The position numbers and the translations under genes were made by a program. Positions 52,223 to 62,518 of a stretch of 64,000 bases of DNA are shown piece after piece. The DNA is from Deltaproteobacteria bacterium. Its GTDB lineage: Bacteria; Myxococcota; Kuafuiibacteriia; Kuafuiibacteriales; Kuafuiibacteriaceae. Each line of letters opens with the position of its first letter. The first letter of the stretch is position 1. The notes beneath the pieces were generated by a model, which saw nothing but the letters and a program-made list of their open reading frames with translations, did not search any database and was not told where the DNA came from. The stretch covers positions 6,050,501 through 6,114,500 of the forward strand of contig JADJPE010000005.1 in assembly GCA_016713425.1 (NCBI GenBank), read 5' to 3'.

Positions 52223-54403
52223 ATGGCTCTAGCAACCGATCCGGCTTCGATGTGCGCGCCCTCGTCCGATTCGCCCGACGCGAGCGTCATTAGACCAACG
52301 GACAGGCCGGGAGACGCCCAACCTTCCACCCACGATGACGATGCGCCGGCCATCGACGCGACCCGATCGCCGACACCACACACCTGCGCCGCATCTCGGC
52401 GCGTTCTTGTCGTGGAAGCCAATGCCGACCACAGCCTCTCGGCCGACCTCATCCGCATCCTGGGTCATCTCAATGATGCAGACACCGATACGGGCGGCGC
52501 CGGTCGAAGGCCGACCTCCGCGCAATGTCCGCCGACGACGGCCGAGGCAACAGAAACACAATTCTCGGTCGACACGACCCATGACATCGATACGGGTCTT
52601 CGGATGATCGAGACGGCACGCAACGCAGGCATACCGTACGCGTTGGCCTTCATCGATGCGATCGAAGAGTCGATCGAAGACGTCGCGCACGCAATTCACA
52701 GGATTAGCCACGCAGATCCCGAGGCGCAGCTTCTCATCTACGGGGATGACAAGACCATTCTCGGTCTGACCGAGATCAACAACGTCGTCGTTCGGCCAGA
52801 GATCGACGACGTCGCCATACCCTCGCCACCGTTCGTTCTTCGAGAGCCACTCGACCAGGAGGCCGTGCAACTCGTCGCGCTCGCGCTCGTTGACCGCTGG
52901 TCGTTGCGTCGCACGGCGCTCGACCTCGAAGCACAAGTTCGCGGCCTCGAGCACCGGCTCGACGCCTACGCCTCGGCCCTCAAGGATTCGGAGAAGGCGC
53001 TCGTCCAAGCGACGAGCGAACGTCGACGGGCCGAAGATGAGTTTCAGTACCTCGCAACGCACGACGCGCTCACCCGCCTCGCGAACCGCGTACTCCTCCA
53101 CGATCGGCTCCGGCACTCGATCGAGCAGGCTCGTCGCTATCAGCACTCGCTGGCGCTCGTATCGATCGACCTCGATCACTTCAAGACGGTCAACGAGCGC
53201 CACGGTCACGCGACCTGCGATCGTCTCCTGAACCGCATTGCCCAAAGGCTTCAGAAACTGATGCGCCGAAGCGACACGGTCGCTCGGACCGGAGGCGACG
53301 AATTCGCCATCATTGTCGAGCGCGTCCGCGACGAAGGTGAAGCACGGCTGATCGCGGGACGAATCTTGGAAGCCATCGGCGCCCCCTTCGATGTCGATGG
53401 ACGATCGATCGTCGTCACCGGGAGCGTCGGTGTCAGCATCTACCCCCAAGATGGCGACCATGCCGACGTCTTGCTCCGAGAAGCGGAAGCCGCCGTCTTC
53501 GCCGCACGGAATGGAGGCGGAGGCCGCATCGAGCGTGGTTCGAACCTCTGGGCAAACTCTTCGCTCAATCTGCGCAACGATCTGTGCCAGGCCCTCGAGA
53601 CGGACGGCCTCCAGCTCGTCTACCAGCCCGTCGTGGCCTTTTCGAGCGGTCACATCGTGAGCATGGAGGCCTTGATTCGTTGGCATCATCCGACGCACGG
53701 CAATCTCCCACCGCTCGACCTCGTTCGCGTCGCCGAAACCGAAGGTTTGATGCCCACCCTCGGCACCTGGGTTCTCGACCGGGCCTGTGCGACGTTCGCG
53801 GGTTGGCATCAAAGAGGGATCGCGCCCGACGCCATCGCGGTCAACGTGTCTGCACACCAGCTCCACCACGGAGACTTCGCGGACAGCGTGCAGCGCGTCT
53901 TGTCCCGCCACCGGCTTCGGCCACATCAGCTCGAGCTCGAACTCACGGAAACCGCAGCGACCGAGGACCTCGCCGCGTCGAGCGCTGCCCTCAGACAGCT
54001 CTCCGCCCTCGGCGTGCGCGTCGTCATCGATGACTTCGGCGCGGGCTTTTCCTCCTTGCGGCGACTGCGAGAGTTCGCCGTGCGGGCGCTCAAGATCGAC
54101 CGCTACTTCACAGAGAACATCGCGGTGAACGTCGACGACGCAGAGATCGTCGCCGCCATCATCGCGATGGCCCGTTCGCTGGGTCTCGAAGTCGTCGTCG
54201 AAGGCGTCGAGACCATGGCCCAGGTGGACGTCCTCCGAGAGATCGAAGAACGAGGATTTCGTGGTGCCTGCAGCCGCGTGCAGGGCTACCTCATCGCGCG
54301 CCCCCTATGGCCTGAGCAAGCCGAGGAAGTCCTTTCACGCGTACGCGGGGGCGGTGGCTTTGACGCATTGGTCTCGCAGACCGCCGACATCCTCGCGCGT
54401 TGA
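52223..54403 (+). CDS. GGDEF-EAL protein with receiver-like N-terminus
   Basis: 726 residues. After a disordered first 55 residues, about 58-215 resembles a receiver domain with a long insertion (RRVLVVEANADHSLSADLIR, YALAFIDAIEES), with Asp145 at the likely phosphoacceptor position but no clear conserved Lys. A coiled coil (about 228-272) leads to GGDEF (DALTRLANRVLLHDRL; active site GGDEF 357-361) and EAL domains. The EAL domain has EALIRW (482-487), ELTETAATED, DDFGAGFSSLRRL and VEGVET, so both synthesis and hydrolysis residues of cyclic-di-GMP are intact. The coupling to pilus genes next door is suggested by position only. Confidence 0.9.
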   Translation: MALATDPASMCAPSSDSPDASVIRPTDRPGDAQPSTHDDDAPAIDATRSPTPHTCAASRRVLVVEANADHSLSADLIRILGHLNDADTDTGGAGRRPTSAQCPPTTAEATETQFSVDTTHDIDTGLRMIETARNAGIPYALAFIDAIEESIEDVAHAIHRISHADPEAQLLIYGDDKTILGLTEINNVVVRPEIDDVAIPSPPFVLREPLDQEAVQLVALALVDRWSLRRTALDLEAQVRGLEHRLDAYASALKDSEKALVQATSERRRAEDEFQYLATHDALTRLANRVLLHDRLRHSIEQARRYQHSLALVSIDLDHFKTVNERHGHATCDRLLNRIAQRLQKLMRRSDTVARTGGDEFAIIVERVRDEGEARLIAGRILEAIGAPFDVDGRSIVVTGSVGVSIYPQDGDHADVLLREAEAAVFAARNGGGGRIERGSNLWANSSLNLRNDLCQALETDGLQLVYQPVVAFSSGHIVSMEALIRWHHPTHGNLPPLDLVRVAETEGLMPTLGTWVLDRACATFAGWHQRGIAPDAIAVNVSAHQLHHGDFADSVQRVLSRHRLRPHQLELELTETAATEDLAASSAALRQLSALGVRVVIDDFGAGFSSLRRLREFAVRALKIDRYFTENIAVNVDDAEIVAAIIAMARSLGLEVVVEGVETMAQVDVLREIEERGFRGACSRVQGYLIARPLWPEQAEEVLSRVRGGGGFDALVSQTADILAR

Positions 54404-54492
54404 GCGAGGAAAGCAAGTCGAGCAAGGTCCGTAGAGCAGCTCAGGCGTGGTCCGTAGAGCAGCCGGCGCGCTCAGCAGGAGAGGTGCAGTCG

Positions 54493-54599
54493 GCGAGATG
54501 AGCGAGCCACAGCAAGATGAGCGAGCCACGGCAAGATAAGCGAGCCACGGCGAGATAAGCGAGCCACGGCGAGATAAGCGAGCCACAGCAAGACAAGCC
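54493..54599 (+). repeat. 19-bp tandem repeat, five full copies plus a partial one
   Basis: Unit GCRAGATRAGCGAGCCACR (R is A or G) in direct tandem array at 54493-54511, 54512-54530, 54531-54549, 54550-54568 and 54569-54587, then a partial unit. It lies between the GGDEF-EAL gene and the epimerase gene. The period of 19 excludes coding repeats. No spacers, so it is not CRISPR. Confidence 0.9.
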
Positions 54600-54680
54600 G
54601 GCTGATCAAGGGTTGCGGGTATTCGCTGTCGTGGCGCCGGACCTTGACCGGCGAGCGCCGCTTCCTCATGGTCACCGCCT

Positions 54681-55619
54681 ATGAAGATTCTGGTCACGGG
54701 CGGGGCGGGCTTCATCGGCTCCCATATCGCCGAAGCATGCCTGCGCCGAGGCGACGAAGTCATCATCATCGACAACCTAACCTCCGGGCATCGGCGCAAC
54801 ATGGCGTCGTTCATTCGCGACATCCAGTTCGTCGAGGGCGACGTGCGTGACCGGAAGCTGCTCGGCATCTGTGCCTCGGGCTGCGATATCGTCTACCATC
54901 AGGCCGCCATCGTCTCCGTGCCCTACTCGATCGAGCACCCGCGAGAAACGCACGACGTCAACATTGTCGGTACCTTCAATGTCCTCGAAGCCGCACGCGA
55001 CGCAAAAGCCCGGCGCGTCGTCTTCGCCTGCTCTGCCGCCGTCTACGGCGAAGACCCCGAGCTCCCCAAACATGAGGGGATGAGCGCGCTCCCGATCTCG
55101 CCCTATGGCCTCGAGAAGCTCACCGGAGAGCACTATGCGAAGATCTTCCACGCTCTATACGGACTGGAGACCGTGTCCCTGCGTTATTTCAACGTGTTCG
55201 GCCCTCGCCAAGACCCCAAGTCCCCGTATTCGGGCGTCATCAGCATCTTCGTCGACCGTCTCCTAGACGGGGAGATGCCCACGATCTTCGGCGACGGCGA
55301 ACAGTGCCGCGACTTCGTCTTCGTTGAAAACGTCGTGCAAGCCAACCTTCTCGCCGGCAGCGCCCCAAAAGCCGCCGGGCGCAGTTACAACATTGGCCTC
55401 GGAGAACGGACGACGCTCAATCAACTCGTGGAGATGATGGGGCGCCTCGAGGGTCGCCCCTTCGCGGCGCGCTACGAGGCCGCGCGTCCCGGCGACATCC
55501 GCGCCTCCTTTGCCGACATCAGCCGGGCCAGAAAGGAACTCGACTACGGACCTTCGGTAAGCGTTGAGGAAGGACTTCGCCGACTCCTTGCGTACGCGCG
55601 CAGCCTGAGGGGCGCGTAG
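54681..55619 (+). CDS. Extended SDR NAD-dependent sugar epimerase
   Basis: 312 residues. The NAD site is ILVTGGAGFIGSHIAEA (3-19), the catalytic pair is SPYGLEKLTGE (Tyr and Lys in YxxxK), and the Ser/Thr is in FACSAAVYGE. Other features, SVPYSIEHPRETHDVNIVGT and RYFNVFGPRQDPKSPYSGVI, match the UDP-GlcNAc/UDP-glucose 4-epimerase group (WbpP/Gne/GalE). It would supply an epimerised nucleotide sugar for surface polysaccharide. The exact sugar is not predictable. No strong RBS precedes the ATG. Short 17-bp direct repeats (AGCCTGAGGAGCGCG-like, about 55602-55652) span its 3' end. Confidence 0.85.
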   Translation: MKILVTGGAGFIGSHIAEACLRRGDEVIIIDNLTSGHRRNMASFIRDIQFVEGDVRDRKLLGICASGCDIVYHQAAIVSVPYSIEHPRETHDVNIVGTFNVLEAARDAKARRVVFACSAAVYGEDPELPKHEGMSALPISPYGLEKLTGEHYAKIFHALYGLETVSLRYFNVFGPRQDPKSPYSGVISIFVDRLLDGEMPTIFGDGEQCRDFVFVENVVQANLLAGSAPKAAGRSYNIGLGERTTLNQLVEMMGRLEGRPFAARYEAARPGDIRASFADISRARKELDYGPSVSVEEGLRRLLAYARSLRGA

Positions 55620-55652
55620 CCTGAGGAGCGCGCAGCCTGAGGAGGGCGTAGC
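55602..55652 (+). repeat. 17-bp direct repeat, three copies
   Basis: Three imperfect copies of AGCCTGAGGAGCGCGTA-like units, starting inside the last codons of the epimerase gene and running into the gap before thiC. Confidence 0.7.
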
Positions 55653-55656
55653 CGAG

Positions 55657-57332
<1,676 letters not shown>

Positions 57333-57612
57333 GCCCCTTCCCTAGCCGAACCGGAACGACGAAGCCACCATCAGGTGATCTTATCGACGCAATCGACCCG
57401 ATCGACCCGATCGACGTGATCAACGATATCGACGCTCAGGAGCCACGGTGGCGCGACCTGTTTGCGGCGGCCGGTTCTCACGCCTTGGCCGGGACGGTTC
57501 GACGCCCTCGCCCTTGTTCTCGCCCTCGCCCCTGTTCTCGCTCGCCCTGGCCCTCGCCCTAGCCGGTACAGTTTGCCGATGGCCAGCCGCTGGGGCTACG
57601 ATCGCAGGGACC
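57333..57612 (-). other. thiC leader / divergent intergenic region
   Basis: 280 bp between divergent thiC and amrS-like genes. On the thiC strand, partial matches to a TPP riboswitch occur in the expected order (CCTGAG, then ACCTGAT, then CTAGGGAAG just before the ATG), but the conserved core between the last two is missing and a 9-bp repeat (ATCGACCCG, about 57389-57411) fills the middle. On the plus side there are two 18-bp direct copies of CGCCCTCGCCCYTGTTCT (57503-57538) with no gene. Confidence 0.35.
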
Positions 57613-58647
57613 ATGGCGACAACGACGGCCCTCGTCAGGAATCGAGCCCGGCACTGGGCTTTCGAAGCGGATGGTCGCATTCGCTGTGACGTGTGTCCCC
57701 GCCAATGCACCCTTCGCGAAGGCCAGCGCGGGCTTTGCTTCGTGCGCAAACGCGAAAACGATGCGCTCGTCCTGACCACCTACGGGCGGAGCAGCGGCTT
57801 CGCGATCGATCCGATCGAGAAGAAACCACTTCATCACTTCTTTCCCGGAAGCCGCGTGCTCTCCTTCGGCACCGCCGGATGCAACCTAACTTGCAGCTTC
57901 TGCCAAAACTGGAACATCTCGAAGGCACGGTCGTTCGAGCGGCTCCAGAGCGAGGCCTCACCCGAAGACCTGGCGCGCATGGCGGTCGCGCACGAGACGC
58001 GCAGTGTCGCCTTCACCTACAACGATCCCGTGATCTTCCTCGAATATGCCGTGGACACCGCCCGCGCGTGCCGGAATGCCGGCATCGAGACAGTCGCCGT
58101 CACGGCCGGATACATCTTCGGGGCCGCGCGCCGCGAGTTCTTCGCGCCCATGACAGCAGCCAACATCGATCTCAAGGGCTTCACAGAGGACTTCTATCGC
58201 CGCGAGACAGGCGCACATCTCGCCCCCGTGCTCGACACGATCCGCTACGTCAAGCATGAGACCGACCTTTGGCTCGAGGTGACGACACTCCTCATCCCGG
58301 GTCTCAACGACAGCGACGAGGACCTCAAGCGTCAGTGCGACTGGATGCTCACCCACCTCGGCAAGGACGTGCCGCTCCACTTCTCTGCCTTTCACCCGGC
58401 ATACAAGCGAACGGACTGCCCCCGAACACCCCTTTCGACCTTGACGCGCGCCCGAAGTCTCGCGTTGTCCGCCGGCCTCTCGTTCGTCTACACCGGCAAC
58501 GCGCGTGACCCCACGGGCGCAACGACGTACTGCCCAAACTGCCAGACCGCACTCATCGTACGCGATGGATACACGATCGAGCAGTACCGCCTCGCGAAAG
58601 ACGGCACGTGTCCGGACTGCGGTGCGAGGATCCCGGGTCGCTTCTGA
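57613..58647 (+). CDS. AmmeMemoRadiSam-type radical SAM enzyme (AmrS-like)
   Basis: 344 residues from ATG 57613 (AGGG four bases upstream); the open frame reaches 55 codons further into repetitive sequence and is not used. An N-terminal Cys-rich motif, CDVCPRQC and then GLCFVR, precedes the radical SAM cluster motif CNLTCSFC (90-97, CxxxCxxC). SEQ landmarks NDPVIFLEYA, AANIDLKGFTEDFYR and LIPGLNDSDEDL are typical of the AmrS/PflA-like family. The C-terminus carries two CxxC pairs (YCPNC, CPDCG), a rubredoxin-like zinc ribbon. AmrS is linked to MEMO1 and AMMECR1 proteins, but neither partner is encoded nearby. Confidence 0.85.
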   Translation: MATTTALVRNRARHWAFEADGRIRCDVCPRQCTLREGQRGLCFVRKRENDALVLTTYGRSSGFAIDPIEKKPLHHFFPGSRVLSFGTAGCNLTCSFCQNWNISKARSFERLQSEASPEDLARMAVAHETRSVAFTYNDPVIFLEYAVDTARACRNAGIETVAVTAGYIFGAARREFFAPMTAANIDLKGFTEDFYRRETGAHLAPVLDTIRYVKHETDLWLEVTTLLIPGLNDSDEDLKRQCDWMLTHLGKDVPLHFSAFHPAYKRTDCPRTPLSTLTRARSLALSAGLSFVYTGNARDPTGATTYCPNCQTALIVRDGYTIEQYRLAKDGTCPDCGARIPGRF

Positions 58648-58844
58648 GCCTAGAAACCCGACCGAGCGGCAAGGCCCAAGCTCGTGTGGGGATTGAATCG
58701 CGCGTGAGATCAGAAAAGACCCCTTCATGAAATGAAACCCACCAACCCCCTAGTGGCGCTCGGCGGCAGGCATCCCTCCTGGGCGGGGTGATTGACTGAG
58801 CGCGCGCTCGGTGGGACAGACGGACGCGGAAGGCGAGGAGACGA

Positions 58845-59750
58845 ATGCCGCTATCGGAGAGCGAAATCAAGGCCCGAATCGCGGACCTTGAGAACCAGGT
58901 CGGCTGGTACCAAGACATCCATCTAGGGAACGGGCTGCGCACGAAGAGCCGTGTGTTTTGGGGCGAGGATCCAGACCATCCGCGAGCTCGATGGCAAGAG
59001 ATCGCTCCGGGCGTGCCAGCCGATCTTTCTGGCATGAGCGTACTCGATATCGGGTGCAATGCAGGATTCATTGCATTTGAGGCGAAAGCACGCGGCGCGG
59101 ACTACGTCTGCGGTGTTGATTTGAAGCCCGGCTACATCGAGCAGGCTAAGTTCTGCGCCGAGGCCAAAGGGGTGGACGTCGACTTTCGAGTGCTCGACGT
59201 CTATGAACTCGAGAAGCTTGGCCGCCAGTTCGACTTCGTCTTCTTCGTGGGCATCCTGTACCATTGCCGGCACTTGACGGTCGCGATCGATCAGGTTTCA
59301 TCGGTAGCCAAGGATCGAGTCATCGTGGAGTCGGCGATCGACCCGAGCAACACGCCTACGCCGTACGTTCGCTTCGTAAGATCGTCACAATTCGAAGAAC
59401 GCGGGCGGAAGCTGCCCGGTCACTGGCATCCCACCATGAGCGGAATGGAGGCGCTGTTCGCGGAAGCCGGATTCCCACATATCCATCGACTCTTCAAAAT
59501 CGGTGGTCGCGGCGGCGTCCTTGCCGCTCGGAATCCGTGTCCAACCCCAGTCGTCAGCCTGGAACCCGACGCATCTCATCCGGGGCCGACCCCCCATGAG
59601 CCTCAAACGAGGCCAAGTGATGTACCGCCCGCAACGCCCGGCGGCGCGAAGACATCAGATCCAAGCCATCTCTCGCCGGCCAGGCCTTTCTCGTTTAGCC
59701 TCAGACACAGCCTACGCGAGCAGCTGAAGAAGCGAATCCGCTGGCTCTAA
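58845..59750 (+). CDS. CmoB/DUF1698-like SAM methyltransferase
   Basis: 301 residues; ATG 58845 after GAGGAG. The N-terminal ENQVGWYQDIHLGNGLRTKS and FWGEDPDHPRARW, then motif I VLDIGCNAGFIAFEAK, GVDLKPGYIEQA and FDFVFFVGILYHCRHL, are characteristic of the DUF1698/TIGR04290 group related to CmoB, which modifies tRNA uridine 34. Real CmoB enzymes bind carboxy-SAM and work with CmoA; no cmoA is seen here, so a small-molecule or glycan substrate is as likely. The last about 70 residues are a Pro/Ser/Thr-rich disordered tail ending in a basic helix. Confidence 0.75.
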   Translation: MPLSESEIKARIADLENQVGWYQDIHLGNGLRTKSRVFWGEDPDHPRARWQEIAPGVPADLSGMSVLDIGCNAGFIAFEAKARGADYVCGVDLKPGYIEQAKFCAEAKGVDVDFRVLDVYELEKLGRQFDFVFFVGILYHCRHLTVAIDQVSSVAKDRVIVESAIDPSNTPTPYVRFVRSSQFEERGRKLPGHWHPTMSGMEALFAEAGFPHIHRLFKIGGRGGVLAARNPCPTPVVSLEPDASHPGPTPHEPQTRPSDVPPATPGGAKTSDPSHLSPARPFSFSLRHSLREQLKKRIRWL

Positions 59751-59773
59751 GACACGCGCGCCGTGGCGTCTTC

Positions 59774-62188
59774 TCATGGGTTCAAGACGAAGCGAAGCAC
59801 TCGATTCTGGGCGTAATCGTTGACGTACAGGTGGCGACCCGAACCACACAGCCCCCAAGCGTCGAACTGCGCCGAACTTGGACCGAAAGACGTTGATGTG
59901 AACCCTGACTGGCCAAGCACTCGCGTCGGCGGCTCATCGACTCGAGTGGGGGGCGGCGTCCACACTAGGATTCGGTGGTTCGGACCATCCGAGACAAAAA
60001 GGCTGCCTGAATGGACGAACACGCCTCTTGGGCCACGCATCGTGAGAGGACCTGCGCTTCCACCGCGATTGGGCTCGTGATCTGACTCCGCGGCTTGACC
60101 GAGAATGAGATCTGCCGGAGCGCCAAGCTGCGTCGGGAGGCCATTCCAAACCAGCACACGACTATTCCCAGTGTCGGCGACGTAGAGCCGACCTTCGATG
60201 CTGTCGTAGAAAGCATCCATCGGATAATTCATCGAGGAAGCGCTCACGGGCTCCACGGCGTCGGCGTCCCATGCGGCCTGACCAAGCAGCCCGTCTGCCG
60301 GATGCATTCCGAGCGTGGACGGCGGTCGATTGTAGATGAGTACGCGGTTGTTCTGGGAGTCCACGACAAGCATCCGGCCTTCGCCAGCGAACAACACGCC
60401 CCGGGGTTTGTTGTATTCACTCGCGCTCACGGTGCGGTGAGCTGTCGTGAAACTCGGCTGACCAAGAACGAAACCGAGCGCAGGAGGCGGCAAGACCAAC
60501 GACTCGGGAATGCCGCTCCAAACCGCGATGCGTGAGTTCCATGCGTCCGCGACGAATAGTTGTGACTCGTGCACAGCGAGCGCGCCGAGATATGGGCCAA
60601 GTTCTCGATCTCCATTGTCCCAAGTAGGCTCAACCGGTGGAAAAGGGGGCGTATCGGTCGGCCTCCCGAGAACCAGCGTTGCGGGCGCACCGTGGGCTGT
60701 TGGCTCCGTATCCCACACGAGAACTCGTGCGTTCAGGGCATCGCCAACGAAGAGCCGTGTGCCATCGGCGTGACACGACCGCGGACTCCACATCTGCGCC
60801 AGCCCCGGCAGATCCGAATTGTTAGCAACACCGACATGAAACGCGGGCTGCCCCAAGACCAAATCAGCGGCCTGCCCATTCACGACCGGCGGATTTGGAC
60901 GGCGGAACTGAGCTGTAACCAAGCTCGGCCCATTGAGCGTGAGGCGACAAATCGAACCACTTCCGCCACACGCACCCGAGAAGGACTCAAAGTGATCGAT
61001 TCCGTCTGGTTCAGCGACGAGCGTGACCTCCGTTCCCGAGTCGAACGGGAGGCTGCAAGACTGCGTACAGCGCGTATTCCCGGGGAGAACAGTGACTGTG
61101 CCTCGACCTGCCCCGGCTAGGGTCAAGTCGAGCCGAGTGAGGTCAAAACGTGCGAGGACAGACTTCGACTCGTCGAGTTCGAGCGCGCAATCATCGTTGC
61201 CCGCACAGGCCCCCTGCCAGCCGCCGAAGACGGCCGTCGCCGCATCAGGATGCGCTGTCAAGGTGACGCGTTCACCGGCCACATAGCTCGCACTGCAGCT
61301 TGGCGGACAAGCGATGCGCTCATCAGATGACTCAACAACGCCGAGACCATCTCCTATCCAGGAAACAGAAAGCGAAACGCGATCCCGATCAAAGGCCGCC
61401 CCAACGTCTAGATCTCGATCGACGATCAGGCTGCAAGACGGAAGTTCGCCAGAACATGCTCCAGACCAACCGCCAAAACGATCCGAAGGTCCCGGAGCGG
61501 CGGTCAATATGACTGTTGAACCGGCCGGATACGTCGCCTCGCAGCTCGACCCACATTCGATCTCGCCGCCAGTCGAAAAAACCAGCCCCTCGCCATCGCC
61601 GACACGACGAACGTCGACCCGATGGGTTTTTCGATCGAAGCGAACCGAAACGACGAGTTCATCCCGAGCATCGACACTGCACTCAGAATCCGTGCCGCAC
61701 TCGGGGACCGACCACGAAACGAGGGTAGAGCTGGAGTCCGGCTCAGCGACAAGGGTGACCGTCGACCGAAGCGGAAAGCCAGCGCTGCACGTCGGCCCAC
61801 AGTCGAGACCCGCCGGTCGCGACCATACCCGCCCGCTCCCGTTGCCCAATCGATCGACGCTGAGCCTTGCCTCAGTTTCCCGGCCGGAATCGCCTGAATC
61901 CGAACCCGGACCGGAGGCTGCATCATCTCCCGAGTCATCCCAAACCGCTCCGTCGCCTCGGGGCACAAGAACGCTGTGCGCGTCAGTTACCGCGCCAGAC
62001 CCCGCGTCGCTCGCAGTCCCATCCCGCAGCCCATCCGGGGCCGGTCCAGCGTCGGGCCCGGAGCGTACGACGAGCTCGCCGCAACCGACCGCCGCGACAC
62101 ACACCATGCAAGCGACAAAACCCAGAGCCCGAGATACGTGATTGCCGCCATCAGGACTGGGACAGCTGCTCTCCGGGCATCTGAACAT
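59774..62188 (-). CDS. Lipoprotein with InlB-type B-repeats and NHL beta-propeller
   Basis: About 804 residues from the ATG at 62188; ATG 62308 is a longer alternative. A hydrophobic segment ending in VCVAAVGC is the lipobox. Next is a Gly/Asp/Ser-rich linker, then about five repeats of 70-80 residues with the pattern V-[ST]-L-x-A-x-P and FGGWSGACSG / FGGWQGACAG and paired Cys (bacterial immunoglobulin-like B-repeats). The C-terminal half is an NHL-like six-bladed propeller with repeated RLFVGDALNARVLVW, QLFVADAWNSRIAVW and RLYVADTGNSRVLVW. Proteins of this build are anchored on the outer membrane and bind other surface molecules. No enzymatic residue is apparent. Confidence 0.75.
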   Translation of the reverse strand: MFRCPESSCPSPDGGNHVSRALGFVACMVCVAAVGCGELVVRSGPDAGPAPDGLRDGTASDAGSGAVTDAHSVLVPRGDGAVWDDSGDDAASGPGSDSGDSGRETEARLSVDRLGNGSGRVWSRPAGLDCGPTCSAGFPLRSTVTLVAEPDSSSTLVSWSVPECGTDSECSVDARDELVVSVRFDRKTHRVDVRRVGDGEGLVFSTGGEIECGSSCEATYPAGSTVILTAAPGPSDRFGGWSGACSGELPSCSLIVDRDLDVGAAFDRDRVSLSVSWIGDGLGVVESSDERIACPPSCSASYVAGERVTLTAHPDAATAVFGGWQGACAGNDDCALELDESKSVLARFDLTRLDLTLAGAGRGTVTVLPGNTRCTQSCSLPFDSGTEVTLVAEPDGIDHFESFSGACGGSGSICRLTLNGPSLVTAQFRRPNPPVVNGQAADLVLGQPAFHVGVANNSDLPGLAQMWSPRSCHADGTRLFVGDALNARVLVWDTEPTAHGAPATLVLGRPTDTPPFPPVEPTWDNGDRELGPYLGALAVHESQLFVADAWNSRIAVWSGIPESLVLPPPALGFVLGQPSFTTAHRTVSASEYNKPRGVLFAGEGRMLVVDSQNNRVLIYNRPPSTLGMHPADGLLGQAAWDADAVEPVSASSMNYPMDAFYDSIEGRLYVADTGNSRVLVWNGLPTQLGAPADLILGQAAESDHEPNRGGSAGPLTMRGPRGVFVHSGSLFVSDGPNHRILVWTPPPTRVDEPPTRVLGQSGFTSTSFGPSSAQFDAWGLCGSGRHLYVNDYAQNRVLRFVLNP

Positions 62189-62518
62189 GCGGGTCAGAGG
62201 AACCAGAGACGGCGCGGCGCAGTCAACAACAACGAGCGCGAAGCCCGGGCTACCAGCCGACCACATCACTAAGCAGGACGCATCCTGGGCATTGCTGACC
62301 CGCTTCATGCTTCCATTCTCGCTGAAGGCACGGCGCCTCCAGTAGCTGCGGATCTAATAGGCGCAGCGCGAATCCGGACACGTTCTTGGAGCACGTGTCA
62401 GATTCTTCTGCGGTACGCGATCCCAGATCGCTTCGGCGCTAGAGAGACTCGACGGCACCGCCACGACTGATACGCGTGAGGGCGTAAGCGCGTGAGGGCG
62501 TGAGGCGCCTGAGGCGGT
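62189..62518 (+). other. Gap between NHL lipoprotein and fabI with an inverted repeat
   Basis: 330 bp without a gene that I can support (shorter if the longer lipoprotein start is used). 62377-62383 GACACGT and 62393-62399 ACGTGTC form a perfect seven-base inverted repeat with a nine-base loop. 62470-62510 consists of short GCGTGAGGG-type repeats. The inverted repeat could be an operator or a terminator of fabI; no further evidence. Confidence 0.4.

Noticed and set aside
52229..53926. 565-codon minus-strand frame over the GGDEF-EAL gene
   Set aside because: Antisense shadow of a complete GGDEF-EAL protein.
54493..54599. Repeats considered as a CRISPR array
   Set aside because: Units of 19 bp are in direct contact without spacers and there are no cas genes.
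57448..57612. N-terminal extension of the AmrS-like protein
   Set aside because: The 55 extra codons translate 18-bp repeats (SPLFSPSPLFS) and there is a better ATG with an AGGG site at 57613.
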